A DNA stretch of 64,000 nt, taken from NCBI GenBank assembly GCA_002305275.1, contig DBQO01000028.1, forward strand, positions 4,430-68,429, written 5' to 3'. Source of the stretch: Bacteroidales bacterium UBA1392 (GTDB lineage Bacteria > Bacteroidota > Bacteroidia > Bacteroidales > UBA932). The translations under genes were made by a program, and so were the position numbers. The notes under the pieces were generated by a model, which made no database searches, was not told the DNA's origin, and saw nothing but the letters and a program-made list of their open reading frames with translations. Positions 54,375 to 64,000 of this stretch are shown piece by piece (the stretch's first letter is position 1; the number at the start of each line of letters is the position of its first letter).

Positions 54375-55274
54375 ATGAAACAGAGTACAAAGATTGCCAT
54401 TTTTGGCAGGGAGGCAAGGAGCGTATACCGCGAGCAATTTGCTATTTTGTTGTATGCACTTTCATCCAGAAAAGTGAGTTTCGTATGGTATGCACCATTA
54501 CTTGAGAAACTCACGGAAAATGGTCTTGAGGTGCCCAAAGGTGAACTTTTTGCTTCCTGTCAAGAGCTGCCGGATGATGTGGATCTATTTCTCTCCCTCG
54601 GGGGTGATGGTACTTTCCTCTCATCTATTACCTATGTCAGGGATAGGGGTATACCCGTAGCGGGAATCAACTTCGGCCGGCTCGGTTTTTTGACTACCGC
54701 GAAGGTTGGCTCTAAACCTCCTTTGTGGATAGATGACCTCCTTGAGGGACGTTACGCATTGGAGCAGCGTTACCTTCTCAAAATTGATACCGGCGCCTTA
54801 CCGGAAGGTTTCTATCCTTATGCCATGAATGAGATTACCATACATCGCCAAAGTACTCCTTCCATGCTTACCATAAGCCTCAAGATAGATGGCCGGCCAT
54901 TGCCGGTTTATTACGCTGACGGCATTGTCATAGCAACTCCTACCGGTAGCACTGCCTACTCCCTAAGTGTCGGCGGGCCTATAGTCATGCCTGATTCTCC
55001 GGTGCTGATCATTGCTCCGATAGCGCCTCATAATCTCAATGTGCGCCCGCTGGTGGTTCCTATGACATCAACTCTCGATCTCACGCTCACCACAAAGAAT
55101 CAGACCGCCATAGTGACGATGGATAACCGTTATTTTACTCTCCCTTCCGAAGGCTCAGTGCGAATTGGAATAGGTGAGTTCCCCTTTAGGTATGTATCTT
55201 TATTTGATAATAATTTTATAAAAGCCATACAGGACAAGCTCCTCTGGGGCGAAGATAAGCGCAATGATCTCTAA
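54375..55274 (+). CDS. nadK: NAD kinase
   Basis: 299 residues. [13 protein letters not shown] (GGDGT at about 76-80), INFGRLGFL, and [17 protein letters not shown]. It makes NADP from NAD. The stop lies 11 bp inside uppS, so the two genes are coupled. Confidence 0.96.
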   Translation: MKQSTKIAIFGREARSVYREQFAILLYALSSRKVSFVWYAPLLEKLTENGLEVPKGELFASCQELPDDVDLFLSLGGDGTFLSSITYVRDRGIPVAGINFGRLGFLTTAKVGSKPPLWIDDLLEGRYALEQRYLLKIDTGALPEGFYPYAMNEITIHRQSTPSMLTISLKIDGRPLPVYYADGIVIATPTGSTAYSLSVGGPIVMPDSPVLIIAPIAPHNLNVRPLVVPMTSTLDLTLTTKNQTAIVTMDNRYFTLPSEGSVRIGIGEFPFRYVSLFDNNFIKAIQDKLLWGEDKRNDL

Positions 55275-55989
55275 AATCACAAATATTCCTATACATGTGT
55301 CGATAATAATGGACGGCAATGGTCGCTGGGCCCGCAAAAAGGGTTATGAACGCTTATTAGGGCATAATGCAGGTGTGGAGAGCGTAAAGGCTGCTGTTAA
55401 GTATGCAAGAGAGAAGGGCATCAGGTATTTAAGTCTATTTGCCTTTTCCGAGGAGAATTGGGGACGGCCCGATGAAGAGGTATCAGGTCTTATGGCCCTT
55501 ATGGCCAAGGGAATAGCTACTGAAAGGGAATCCCTGGTCAGAAATAATATCAGGTTGCGTGTAATTGGCAATAGAGATCAGATTCCAAAGGGTTTGAGGG
55601 GTGTTGTGGAAGAAATTGAGGCCGCGACTCTCTCAAATTCATCACTTGACCTTATAGTGATGTTCAGTTATAGCGGCAGGTGGGATATTCTTCAAGCTGC
55701 ACGCAAATATGGAGAAATATGTGCAAAGGCTACCAGAGAAGGGCTTTCGCTACCCGATTTAGATCAAAACTCATTCACGGAACTTCTCAGTACCGTGGGC
55801 ATTCCTGATCCGGATCTCATCATTCGAACAAGCGGAGAACAACGTATCAGCAATTATATGTTATGGCAGGCTGCCTACACGGAGTTCTACTTTACCGATG
55901 TACTTTGGCCTGATTTTCGCAAAACTGATTTTGACCTGGCGCTGGAAAGCTTTAACAACAGGCAGAGACGCTTTGGCAAACTAAAATAA
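55264..55989 (+). CDS. uppS: Undecaprenyl diphosphate synthase (isoprenyl transferase)
   Basis: 241 residues. Active-site IIMDGNGRWARKKG (Asp17), SLFAFSEENWGRP, and RTSGEQRISNYMLWQAAY. It builds the C55 lipid carrier for peptidoglycan and surface polysaccharides. Its 3' end contains the bamA promoter. Confidence 0.96.
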   Translation: MISKITNIPIHVSIIMDGNGRWARKKGYERLLGHNAGVESVKAAVKYAREKGIRYLSLFAFSEENWGRPDEEVSGLMALMAKGIATERESLVRNNIRLRVIGNRDQIPKGLRGVVEEIEAATLSNSSLDLIVMFSYSGRWDILQAARKYGEICAKATREGLSLPDLDQNSFTELLSTVGIPDPDLIIRTSGEQRISNYMLWQAAYTEFYFTDVLWPDFRKTDFDLALESFNNRQRRFGKLK

Positions 55990-56002
55990 AAGGTTATCTT
56001 TG
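55972..56002 (+). promoter_or_regulatory. bamA promoter
   Basis: -33 TTTG (55972-55975), 19-bp spacer, -7 TATCTTTG (55995-56002): a full consensus match that begins inside uppS. The bamA ATG at 56025 follows 22 bp later. Confidence 0.7.
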
Positions 56003-56024
56003 CAGACTTATTACTTGCTGTTTG

Positions 56025-58556
56025 ATGAGACACGTTAGACTGATTCTGATCCTGCTTTTTCTGCTTCCCTGTGCTGTCGTATCGGCGCAGGAAGTTATTT
56101 CAGAAGGGGATGTGGAGATAGATTATTCAAGGCCCAGAACCTATACGGTAGGAGGTGTTTCCATAGATGGTCTAAAATCACGAAGGGCAGATCAAGTGCT
56201 TTCGGTGCTTGGTATTCATGAAGGTGACAGGGTGCAGATTCCCGGTGCGGACGTTTCGGCTGCGCTTAAAAGAATATGGCTCCAGAAGGCATTCTCCGCG
56301 GTTGGACTCTATGTGGATTCGCTTTCGGCGTCGCGTGATACAGCCTACCTGGTGCTCAGGGTTACAGAACGTCCGAGAGTTATCAGATGGGATTTCAAAG
56401 GAATAAGGAACTCCGATCGGGACGAACTTAGGGACAGGCTCACGCTAAAAAGGGGCGGCGAACTCTCCGACTATGTAATCTCCACCTCCACAAACATTAT
56501 TAAGAGATATTTCAAAGAGAAAGGTTTTATAAATGCCAAGGTTGACGTGATTCAGCAGGTTGACTCCATCATCAATAATGCCGTATCGGTTACCTTTGAT
56601 ATTAACAGAGGTAAGAAAGTCAAGGTGAGGACCATCACCTACGAAGGCAATGGGGAGCTTACCAAGTTTAAGCTAGACAGGGCCATGAAGAAGACCAAGG
56701 ACTCAAAGTGGTATAACCTTTTCTCATCCAAGAAGTTCAATGAGGATGAGTACGAAAATGATAAACAGTCCCTTATTGACGCATTCAATGAAGCCGGTTA
56801 CCGTGACGCCAGGATTGTCCGTGATTCGATTTACGAGATAGAGGAGGCTAGGTTGGGCATTCATTTTACCATAGACCAGGGAAAGAGGTATTATTTTAGA
56901 GATATTACCTGGACCGGAAATTCGGAGTACACAGAGGAGCAGCTCAACTCCATACTCCGTATTGAAAAGGGATCAATTTATGATGTGGTGACAATGGAAA
57001 AGCGTCTTTTCGGTGGTGACAAAGAGAATGACCTGACTATTTCTAAACTCTACCGTGACCAAGGTTACCTCTTTTTCAATGTAACTCCGGTGGAACTTAC
57101 CATTGATGGAGACTCGGTAGATGTGGAGATGCGTATGATTGAGGGTAAACCGGCTACATTCAACAACATTATAATTAACGGTAACACAATAACCAACGAA
57201 AATGTAGTGCGTAGGGCAGTCTTTACTCGCCCCGGTTACCTCTTCCGACAGACGGACTTCGAACGTTCCGTTCGAGAAATTGCATCCATGGGTCATTTTG
57301 ATGCAGAATATGCTGCGGATCCTGCTAAGGGCTACGCATTGATTCCCAATCCGATGAATAACACCGTAGATATAACCTACAATGTAGAGGAAAAAGCCAA
57401 CAGCCAGCTGGAGCTCTCCGGTGGTTGGGGCAATAATACCTTTGTAGGTACTCTAGGGGTAAGTTTTAACAATTTCTCCACCTCCAATTTCTTTAGAAAA
57501 GAGGCATGGAGGCCCGTTCCACTTGGAGATGCCCAGCAACTGGCAGTCAGATTCCAGACAAACGGCTCCTACTATACTGCATTTACGGCGAGTTTCGTGG
57601 AACCATGGCTTACCGGGAAGAAGCCGACTTCGCTCAACATTTCTGCATATTTTACACGTCAGACCAACTCCTACTCTACCTATTATTATCAGGTTCTGAA
57701 TGATGACGAGTACATGGAGATTTTTGGTGCGGCAGTCGGAATTGGTACGCGCCTCAAATGGCCCGACAACTATTTTGTGCTCTACAATCAGCTAGGCTGG
57801 CAATCTTACCGCCTTAAGGACTGGTCGTACAACTTTATCTTTGATACAGGTATTTCTCATAACATAAGCTGGACCACAACTTTGACACGTAACTCCACCG
57901 ACCAGTCGATTTATCCGCGAAGCGGTGCAGATATTTCATTTTCTCTCCAGCTGACTCCGCCCTTCTCGCTTTTGGGTGCCAATCGAAACAAGGATTATAA
58001 TAGTATGAGTGTTCAGGATCACTATAAGTGGATAGAATACCATAAGTGGACCTTCCGAGGCTCGGTTTTCACCAAACTCATAGGGGATCTGGTGCTGATG
58101 ACAAGGGCACAGTTCGGTTATTTGGGCTTTTATAACAAAAATTATGGGTACTCTCCCTTTGAGGGCTTTATACTTGGTGGTGACGGCATGTCGGGTTACA
58201 ATACTTATGGTTCCGAGGTTATTGGCCTTAGGGGTTATGAGAATTACTCTTTGACACCCTACATAGGTAGGGCCTATGCGGGTAATGTATATGATAAATT
58301 TACTGTGGAACTCAGATATCCGGTTATCATGCAGCCAAACTCTACTATTTATGCGCTGGTATTTCTTGAAGGGGGCAACTGTTGGTCGGATATCCGTAAT
58401 TTCAATCCCTTCCATATCAAACGTTCTGCAGGTGCAGGAGTAAGGGTTTTACTGCCCATTGTGGGAATGCTCGGCATTGATTGGGGCTGGGGGTTTGATG
58501 CCGACAAGCCAGAGGAGAGAAGTCAGTTCCACTTTGTGATAGGACAACAATTTTAA
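56025..58556 (+). CDS. bamA: Outer membrane protein assembly factor BamA
   Basis: 843 residues from the ATG at 56025 (an in-frame TTG precedes it). Signal peptide ending VVSAQ (about residue 21). Several POTRA domains cover about 35-425, then a 16-strand beta-barrel from about 450 (LSGGWGNNTFVGTLGVSFNN). The lid motif is EVIGLRGYENYSL, the local form of VRGF, and the chain ends in HFVIGQQF with a terminal aromatic residue as required for barrel insertion. It inserts barrel proteins into the outer membrane, with BamD encoded at 44532. Two ompH genes follow at once. Confidence 0.95.
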   Translation: MRHVRLILILLFLLPCAVVSAQEVISEGDVEIDYSRPRTYTVGGVSIDGLKSRRADQVLSVLGIHEGDRVQIPGADVSAALKRIWLQKAFSAVGLYVDSLSASRDTAYLVLRVTERPRVIRWDFKGIRNSDRDELRDRLTLKRGGELSDYVISTSTNIIKRYFKEKGFINAKVDVIQQVDSIINNAVSVTFDINRGKKVKVRTITYEGNGELTKFKLDRAMKKTKDSKWYNLFSSKKFNEDEYENDKQSLIDAFNEAGYRDARIVRDSIYEIEEARLGIHFTIDQGKRYYFRDITWTGNSEYTEEQLNSILRIEKGSIYDVVTMEKRLFGGDKENDLTISKLYRDQGYLFFNVTPVELTIDGDSVDVEMRMIEGKPATFNNIIINGNTITNENVVRRAVFTRPGYLFRQTDFERSVREIASMGHFDAEYAADPAKGYALIPNPMNNTVDITYNVEEKANSQLELSGGWGNNTFVGTLGVSFNNFSTSNFFRKEAWRPVPLGDAQQLAVRFQTNGSYYTAFTASFVEPWLTGKKPTSLNISAYFTRQTNSYSTYYYQVLNDDEYMEIFGAAVGIGTRLKWPDNYFVLYNQLGWQSYRLKDWSYNFIFDTGISHNISWTTTLTRNSTDQSIYPRSGADISFSLQLTPPFSLLGANRNKDYNSMSVQDHYKWIEYHKWTFRGSVFTKLIGDLVLMTRAQFGYLGFYNKNYGYSPFEGFILGGDGMSGYNTYGSEVIGLRGYENYSLTPYIGRAYAGNVYDKFTVELRYPVIMQPNSTIYALVFLEGGNCWSDIRNFNPFHIKRSAGAGVRVLLPIVGMLGIDWGWGFDADKPEERSQFHFVIGQQF

Positions 58557-58564
58557 CTAAATAA

Positions 58565-59110
58565 ATGATGCTCAAGATGAAAAAGTTTTTACTCTCATTT
58601 GCAATAATTACAATTTTCGCTTTCTGTGCCGATGCACAGAAGGTGGCTTATATAAACACCGAGGTGATCTTGGAGACCATTCCTGAATATCAGGCAGCAC
58701 AGATAGAGCTCAATGAACTTTCAGACAAGTACAAGGCTATTATAGAGGCCGAAATTGGCGAGATAGACCAACTCTATCAGAGATATCAGCAGGTAAAGAA
58801 CTCACTCACTCCGGCTCAGCGTACTGCGAGGGAGCAAGAGATTATATCTAAAGAGCAGGTTGTAAAAAACAAACAGCGCATCTACTTCGGAGAGGATGGT
58901 ATTATGGCTAAAAGGTCGGAAGAACTGATCGGACCTATACAAGCGAGGGTCAACTCTGCAATCGAAACCGTAGCTACCATGGATGATTTTGCCATAATAA
59001 TTGACCTGGCAATCACTCCCGGTGTGGTGTATAAAAACTCCAAATATGATCTTACCGAAAGAGTGTTGCAATTGATTCAAATAATGGATATAAAAAACAT
59101 AAAACAATAA
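58565..59110 (+). CDS. OmpH/Skp-family periplasmic chaperone 1
   Basis: 181 residues. Signal peptide ending FCADAQ. KVAYINTEVILETIPEYQAA, a coiled coil (about 45-110), and MDDFAIIIDLAITPGVVYKN at the end. It should hold unfolded outer-membrane proteins for BamA. It follows bamA after 8 bp; several ATGs (58565, 58568, 58577) could start it. Confidence 0.9.
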   Translation: MMLKMKKFLLSFAIITIFAFCADAQKVAYINTEVILETIPEYQAAQIELNELSDKYKAIIEAEIGEIDQLYQRYQQVKNSLTPAQRTAREQEIISKEQVVKNKQRIYFGEDGIMAKRSEELIGPIQARVNSAIETVATMDDFAIIIDLAITPGVVYKNSKYDLTERVLQLIQIMDIKNIKQ

Positions 59111-59116
59111 AAACAG

Positions 59117-59668
59117 ATGAAACGTATTACAATTATTTTTTTCCTCCTTGCCGGACTTGGATTCTCGGCCAAGGCTCAGGAACTCAAGATCGGTCATATA
59201 AATACTCAGGAGGTTATTTACCTGATGGCCGAAATGGATACCGTGCGTATGAGGCTTCAAGTTATTCAGACTGACCTTATAGAGACTATGCAGGGTATGG
59301 AGGATGAATACCAAGCCAAGTATACCGATTACAACCGTAAGCAGGCTACATGGACTCCGGCTGTAAAAGAGGCCAAGGAAAAAGAAATTCAGGACCTTAT
59401 AGCACGTCTGCAGCAGTTTCAGCAAACTGCACAGCAGGAGCTTGGACAGCAGGAGCAGGAGCTATCCGCACCCGTTTATCAAAAGGCGCAAATTGCAATA
59501 AATAAAGTTGCAAAGGAGCTCTCGCTTACCTATGTTTTCAATACCGCTGCCGGTGCCATCATATATATGGATGAGGCTGCATCAGTTGATCTGCTTCCTC
59601 TTGTGAAGAAGGAGCTCGGTATTCCGGAAGAGAAGGTGACCCCAACGCAACTTCCACAGCAGCAATAA
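59117..59668 (+). CDS. OmpH/Skp-family periplasmic chaperone 2
   Basis: 183 residues. Signal peptide ending SAKAQ. KIGHINTQEVIYLMAEMDTV, a Gln-rich coiled coil (about 60-125, LQQFQQTAQQELGQQEQEL), and LTYVFNTAAGAIIYMD. Only 6 bp after the first ompH gene; a bamA-ompH-ompH unit is common in Bacteroidales. Confidence 0.9.
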   Translation: MKRITIIFFLLAGLGFSAKAQELKIGHINTQEVIYLMAEMDTVRMRLQVIQTDLIETMQGMEDEYQAKYTDYNRKQATWTPAVKEAKEKEIQDLIARLQQFQQTAQQELGQQEQELSAPVYQKAQIAINKVAKELSLTYVFNTAAGAIIYMDEAASVDLLPLVKKELGIPEEKVTPTQLPQQQ

Positions 59669-59726
59669 TAATTAAGCATTTACAATTCATCAATTCAATA
59701 TTTACATAAAAAACCATTCTTATTTT

Positions 59727-61559
59727 ATGCAACACAAAGTTATTGACATGCAAAATGTCGTAATTCGTTTTGCTGGGGACTCCGGAGACGGAATGCAGCT
59801 TACAGGTACCCTGTTTGCGGATGCGTCCGCTATTTTTGGAAATGAGATTTCCACATTTCCCGACTATCCCTCCGAGATCCGCGCTCCTCAGGGTACGGTA
59901 TCCGGAGTTTCGGGATTTCAAGTTCACATCGGAAGTGTTGAAGTAAACACTCCCGGTGACTTCTGTGATGTGCTGGTGGCAATGAATCCGGCTGCACTAA
60001 AAGCAAATGCCAAGTGGACCAAACCCACTGCAACCATCATCATAGATGTCGATGCCTTTGACGAGGCGGGCATTAAGAGAGCAGGTTTTGCTACTCTTGA
60101 TCCATTTGCCGAACTTAAAATCGAGGACAGAAATATCATTCCTTCTCCCATCACTACCCTCACGCAAGAGAGTCTCAAAGATAGCGGTCTTGATAACAAG
60201 GCTATTCTGCGTAGCAAAAATATGTTCACTCTCGGTATGTGTTTCTTCCTCTTCAACAGATCGCTTGATCACACATATGATTACCTTGAGGATAAGTTCA
60301 AGAAGAAACCACAGTTGATCGAAGCCAACAAAAAAGTGCTATTCGACGGCTACAATTATGCAAGTAATATCCACGCGATTCCAAATACCTATATGGTTCA
60401 ACCCGCTCCACAAGAGAAAGGTGTATATCGCAATATCAATGGTAACCAGGCTACAGCATGGGGTTTGATAGCAGCATCTGAGAAGAGTGGTATACCCCTC
60501 TTCTGTGGTTCCTATCCGATCACACCGGCTACAGGTATTCTGGAGGAGCTGGCAATACATAAAAATCTTGGCGTGAAGACTATGCAGGCTGAGGATGAGA
60601 TTGCAGGTATTTGTACTGCCATAGGAGCAGCCTATGCAGGCAACTTTGCTGTAACGACCACTTCAGGTCCCGGCCTTTCTCTAAAATCCGAGGCTCTGGG
60701 TCTTGCAATGATTACCGAACTGCCGCTGGTTGTCGTAGATGTCCAAAGGGGCGGTCCATCAACAGGTATTCCTACCAAGACAGAGCAAACAGACCTGGCT
60801 CAGGCTCTTTATGGTCGTAACGGTGAGTGTCCGATCGCCGTAATGGCAGCGCACTCTCCCTCGCACTGTTTTGACGCAGCATTCTATGCCGGGAAATATG
60901 CCATGGAACACATGATGCCTGTGATTCTCCTTACCGAAGGCTTTCTCGGCAACGGTTCTGAACCTTGGAAAATCCCTTCTATGAAGGATTATCCTGAGAT
61001 CAAACCACCAATAATTGATTCAGTGGAAGGAGCTTATAAGCCTTACCATAGAGATCCCGTAACATTTGTTCGTAAATGGGCATTGCCCGGAAAGGCCGGT
61101 CTCGAGCATAGGGTTGGCGGTCTGGAGAAGAATCCTGACGGAGTAATCTCTTCGGATCCCATCAACCATGAGAAGATGTGTGCGGCAAGGGCTGAAAAGG
61201 TAGCCCGCATGGCCGATTACATACCTAAACAGAAGGTTATTGGAGCAGATAAGGCAGATGTGCTTGTAGTAGGCTGGGGTGGCACTTTCGGACATCTTTA
61301 CAGCGCTGTACAGCAGATGCAGTCAGAGGGAAAGAGCGTAGCTCTTGCCCATTTTGACTATATCAATCCCCTTCCCAAGAACACCGCCGAGGTATTTGCA
61401 CGCTACAAGAAGATTCTTGTATGCGAGCTTAACTCAGGTCAGTTTGTGGATTATCTCAGAGCAAAATTGCCCGATTTCAAATATCTGCAATATAATAAAG
61501 TCCAGGGACAGCCATTTATTGTGAAGGAAATCGTGGATGCAGTCAACAATATTCTTTAA
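59727..61559 (+). CDS. korA: 2-oxoglutarate:ferredoxin oxidoreductase, alpha subunit (gamma-alpha fusion)
   Basis: 610 residues. An N-terminal gamma-type domain (about 1-190: FAGDSGDGMQLTGTLFADA, SEIRAPQGTVSGVSGFQVHI) is fused to the alpha domain (GNQATAWGLIAASEKSGIPL, SYPITPATGILEELA, TTTSGPGLSLKSEALGLA, VDVQRGGPSTGIPTKTEQTD). With KorB it interconverts 2-oxoglutarate and succinyl-CoA using ferredoxin, a step of the reductive TCA branch and of glutamate fermentation. No small ferredoxin (delta) gene lies beside it. Confidence 0.93.
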   Translation: MQHKVIDMQNVVIRFAGDSGDGMQLTGTLFADASAIFGNEISTFPDYPSEIRAPQGTVSGVSGFQVHIGSVEVNTPGDFCDVLVAMNPAALKANAKWTKPTATIIIDVDAFDEAGIKRAGFATLDPFAELKIEDRNIIPSPITTLTQESLKDSGLDNKAILRSKNMFTLGMCFFLFNRSLDHTYDYLEDKFKKKPQLIEANKKVLFDGYNYASNIHAIPNTYMVQPAPQEKGVYRNINGNQATAWGLIAASEKSGIPLFCGSYPITPATGILEELAIHKNLGVKTMQAEDEIAGICTAIGAAYAGNFAVTTTSGPGLSLKSEALGLAMITELPLVVVDVQRGGPSTGIPTKTEQTDLAQALYGRNGECPIAVMAAHSPSHCFDAAFYAGKYAMEHMMPVILLTEGFLGNGSEPWKIPSMKDYPEIKPPIIDSVEGAYKPYHRDPVTFVRKWALPGKAGLEHRVGGLEKNPDGVISSDPINHEKMCAARAEKVARMADYIPKQKVIGADKADVLVVGWGGTFGHLYSAVQQMQSEGKSVALAHFDYINPLPKNTAEVFARYKKILVCELNSGQFVDYLRAKLPDFKYLQYNKVQGQPFIVKEIVDAVNNIL

Positions 61560-61578
61560 TCTTTGAAAATATACTACT

Positions 61579-62595
61579 ATGGCATATACAGCACAAGATT
61601 TTAAAAGTAATCAGGAAGTAAGGTGGTGTCCGGGCTGCGGAGACCACGCAGTTTTGGCATCCATCCACAGGGCTCTCCCCGAAGTTTGTGAAGCGTTGGG
61701 TTATACGAAGGAGAGAATAGTTTTCGTATCAGGTATCGGTTGCTCTTCCAGATTGCCCTACTATATGAATACATTCGGATTTCACGGCATACACGGTCGC
61801 GCAACAGCCATTTCCACAGGGATGAAGGTTGCCAATCCCAAACTCAGCATTTGGCAGGCAACAGGTGATGGTGATGCACTTGCTATCGGTGGCAATCACT
61901 TCATTCATGCAATCCGCAGGAATATCGATATCAACATAATCCTATTCAACAATCAAATTTACGGTCTCACTAAAGGACAGTATTCTCCAACATCCAAATT
62001 AGGTACAATTACCAAGACATCCCCTTACGGCACGGTTGAGAATCCCTTCAATCCGGGAGCACTTGCACTGGGTGCCGGATCAACATTCTTCGCACGCAGT
62101 CTGGATGTAGAGCTCAAGCTCAGTCAGGATATTCTTGTAGCAGCTGCCAAGAATGACGGTACTTCGGTGGTAGAAATGTTGGTCAATTGTGTCATCTTCA
62201 ATGATGGTGCTCACGCCTCAATTTCCAATCGCGAGTATCGTGCTGACAGGACTATCATTCTCCAGCATGGAGAGCCTATGATATTTGGAAAGAACAAGGA
62301 CAAGGGTCTGATATTCCGCAACAGGAAACTGGAAGTGGTTACTATCGGTCAGGATGGAATTGGAGTGGATGACCTGCTCGTTCACGATTCACATTGCAAG
62401 GAAGTCGGCATCCACAACTTGCTTGTCAATATGAAATATCCTGACTATCCTGTTGCTTTGGGAATCATTAGAGATGTAAAGGAAAATACCTATGATGACA
62501 ATGTAAGGGATCAGTTGAAGGAGGTGGAGGCAAAATCCACTATAAAGTGTATGGATGATCTGCTTCACAGCGGTGCAACTTGGGTAGTTGACTAA
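61579..62595 (+). CDS. korB: 2-oxoglutarate:ferredoxin oxidoreductase, beta subunit
   Basis: 338 residues. Iron-sulfur ligands in RWCPGCGDHAV and GIGCSS; TPP-binding GDGDALAIGGNHFIHAIRRN and NNQIYGLTKGQYSPTS. It starts 19 bp after korA, so they form one operon. The gdhA gene 62 bp downstream makes the 2-oxoglutarate substrate from glutamate. Confidence 0.94.
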   Translation: MAYTAQDFKSNQEVRWCPGCGDHAVLASIHRALPEVCEALGYTKERIVFVSGIGCSSRLPYYMNTFGFHGIHGRATAISTGMKVANPKLSIWQATGDGDALAIGGNHFIHAIRRNIDINIILFNNQIYGLTKGQYSPTSKLGTITKTSPYGTVENPFNPGALALGAGSTFFARSLDVELKLSQDILVAAAKNDGTSVVEMLVNCVIFNDGAHASISNREYRADRTIILQHGEPMIFGKNKDKGLIFRNRKLEVVTIGQDGIGVDDLLVHDSHCKEVGIHNLLVNMKYPDYPVALGIIRDVKENTYDDNVRDQLKEVEAKSTIKCMDDLLHSGATWVVD

Positions 62596-62657
62596 CCAAT
62601 TGGAAAATTTTTACTATATTAACGCAAATATCAACCTTATAAATTAAGTTAAAAATT

Positions 62658-64000
62658 ATGAAAGTAGCTGAGATTATGGCCAATCTTGAGAAAAAATATG
62701 GCCATGAAAAAGAGTACTTGCAAGCCGTACATGAGGTGCTTGAGTCAATCGAAGAGGTTTACAATCAACATCCGGAATTCGAAAAGGCAAAAATCGTTGA
62801 AAGGATGGTGGAGCCTGACCGAGTTTTCACTTTCCGGGTTGCCTGGGTAGACGATAAAGGTGAGGTTCAGACCAACATCGGTTATCGTGTGCAGTTCAAC
62901 AGCGCTATCGGCCCCTACAAGGGCGGTATCCGTTTCCATCCTGCCGTAAATGTTTCAATGTTGAAATTCCTCGGCTTTGAGCAGACTTTCAAAAATGCAC
63001 TCACCACTCTCCCTATGGGCGGTGGTAAGGGCGGTTCTGATTTCGATCCCGTAGGTAAATCCAACGGTGAAATCATGCGTTTCTGCCAGGCCTATATGCT
63101 TGAGTTGTGGCATTGTATCGGTCCCGATCAGGACGTTCCCGCAGGTGACGTAGGTGTTGGTGCCCGTGAGATCGGTTACTTTGTCGGTATGTATTCCAAA
63201 CTTGCACGCCAGTACAACACAGGCGTTCTTACCGGCAAGGGTTTAACCTGGGGTGGTTCTATCCTTCGTCCTGAAGCTACAGGCTTTGGTGCACTATATT
63301 TTACTGAGCACGTACTTGCAAAAGCCGGTAAGAATATCAAAGGCAAAACAGTTGCTATTTCCGGTTTCGGTAACGTAGCATGGGGTGCTGCAACCAAGGC
63401 TACCGAACTCGGCGCAAAGGTTATTGCAATTTCAGGTCCGGATGGCGTTTGTGCTCTCCCTAACGGCATCAATAAGGAGATGATCGATTATATGCTCGTT
63501 ATGCGTGCTTCCAACCGCAACAAAGTTCAGGACATGGCTGATAAATTCCCCGGTCAAGCTGTCTTTACTCCGGGTAAGAAGGCATGGAGCATCAAGTGCG
63601 ACATCGCTCTTCCTTGCGCATTCCAGAATGAGCTAAACGGTGATGATGCAAAAGAGCTTATCGCTAACGGCACATGGTGCTGCTGTGAGGTTTCCAACAT
63701 GGGTTGTACCCCCGAAGCTATCGCTGCATTCCAGTCGGCAAAAGGTTTTCTCTTTGCTCCTGGAAAGGCTGTTAATGCGGGTGGTGTAGCAACTTCAGGT
63801 CTTGAGATGACTCAGAATGCTTCGCACATCAGTTGGTCAGGTAAAGAAGTTGACGAGAAACTTCACTTCATCATGGAGAATATCCACGCACAGTGCGTGA
63901 AGTTCGGCCAAAGAGAAGATGGTACTGTTGACTATGTGAAGGGCGCAAACATCGCCGGCTTCATGAAAGTTGCACAGGCTATGCTTGAGCAGGGCGTAAT
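62658..64000 (+). CDS. gdhA: Glutamate dehydrogenase, 3' end cut by the window
   Basis: 447 codons to the window edge with no stop, so probably only the last one or few codons are missing. The N-terminus reads MKVAEIMANLEKKYGHEKEY. Family landmarks: GPYKGGIRFHP (substrate), LTTLPMGGGKGGSDFDPVGK (catalytic Lys region), QDVPAGDVGVGAREIGY, GKTVAISGFGNVAWG (nucleotide-binding) and AGGVATSGLEMTQNA-type sequence near the end. It is the hexameric S50-I type of about 445-450 residues, normally NADP-linked in this group. Reversible deamination of glutamate to 2-oxoglutarate. Confidence 0.95.
   Translation, partial: MKVAEIMANLEKKYGHEKEYLQAVHEVLESIEEVYNQHPEFEKAKIVERMVEPDRVFTFRVAWVDDKGEVQTNIGYRVQFNSAIGPYKGGIRFHPAVNVSMLKFLGFEQTFKNALTTLPMGGGKGGSDFDPVGKSNGEIMRFCQAYMLELWHCIGPDQDVPAGDVGVGAREIGYFVGMYSKLARQYNTGVLTGKGLTWGGSILRPEATGFGALYFTEHVLAKAGKNIKGKTVAISGFGNVAWGAATKATELGAKVIAISGPDGVCALPNGINKEMIDYMLVMRASNRNKVQDMADKFPGQAVFTPGKKAWSIKCDIALPCAFQNELNGDDAKELIANGTWCCCEVSNMGCTPEAIAAFQSAKGFLFAPGKAVNAGGVATSGLEMTQNASHISWSGKEVDEKLHFIMENIHAQCVKFGQREDGTVDYVKGANIAGFMKVAQAMLEQGV

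Overview
The window is a stretch of chromosome from a member of the Bacteroidota, most likely the order Bacteroidales. The evidence is a Bacteroidales-type gene order (pdxJ / nadK-uppS-bamA-ompH-ompH), BACON and fimbrillin-like lipoproteins, DPP11-type S46 and M64 peptidases, a Bacteroidota-type omega subunit, and promoters of the Bacteroidota form (-33 TTTG or TTG, -7 TAnnTTTG) upstream of many genes. The complement suggests an anaerobic protein and amino-acid fermenter: DPP11-like dipeptidyl-peptidase, M16, M24 and M64 peptidases, indolepyruvate and 2-oxoglutarate ferredoxin oxidoreductases, glutamate dehydrogenase, rubrerythrin and thioredoxin reductase. This lifestyle is inferred.

Layout. 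1-9 kb: 3' end of a CCA-adding enzyme, galE, a Ser-rich DUF6515 protein, a glycosyltransferase, an HTH-only LysR protein, an M16 peptidase, a phased heptamer repeat array, a DUF2147-like protein and cutC. 9-17 kb: transglutaminase lipoprotein; iorA-iorB-beta-helix operon on the minus strand; a fimbrillin-like lipoprotein gene broken by one in-frame TAG. 17.5-21 kb: an AT-rich YhcG-type nuclease gene, a HerA-like ATPase and a coupled GNAT-like protein. 21-29.8 kb: clpC, gyrA, a TPR protein and dpp11. 29.9-37.7 kb (accessory): a 1,223-residue lipoprotein (six BACON domains, leucine-rich repeats, thioredoxin-like fold, M64 protease) and two tandem hipBA cassettes beside tRNA-Phe, with a 68-bp perfect direct repeat following each hipA. 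37.7-53.6 kb: priA, glpQ-like gene, fur-rubrerythrin, SDR, gate-domain membrane protein, trxB, bamD, rpoZ, recN, nagB, M24 peptidase, LysM receptor-like protein, purC, anchored OmpH-like protein. 53.6-64 kb: pdxJ, nadK-uppS, bamA, two ompH genes, korAB, and gdhA running off the end.

Most notable are: (i) the hipBA1 cassette bounded by 68-bp direct repeats that are themselves diverged copies of the hipBA2 promoter-leader; (ii) intergenic arrays strictly phased at 7 bp in two sequence families at four loci; (iii) the BACON-LRR-thioredoxin-M64 fusion with three near-identical 540-bp tandem repeats; and (iv) the amber-interrupted fimbrillin gene with a G10 tract in its predicted leader.
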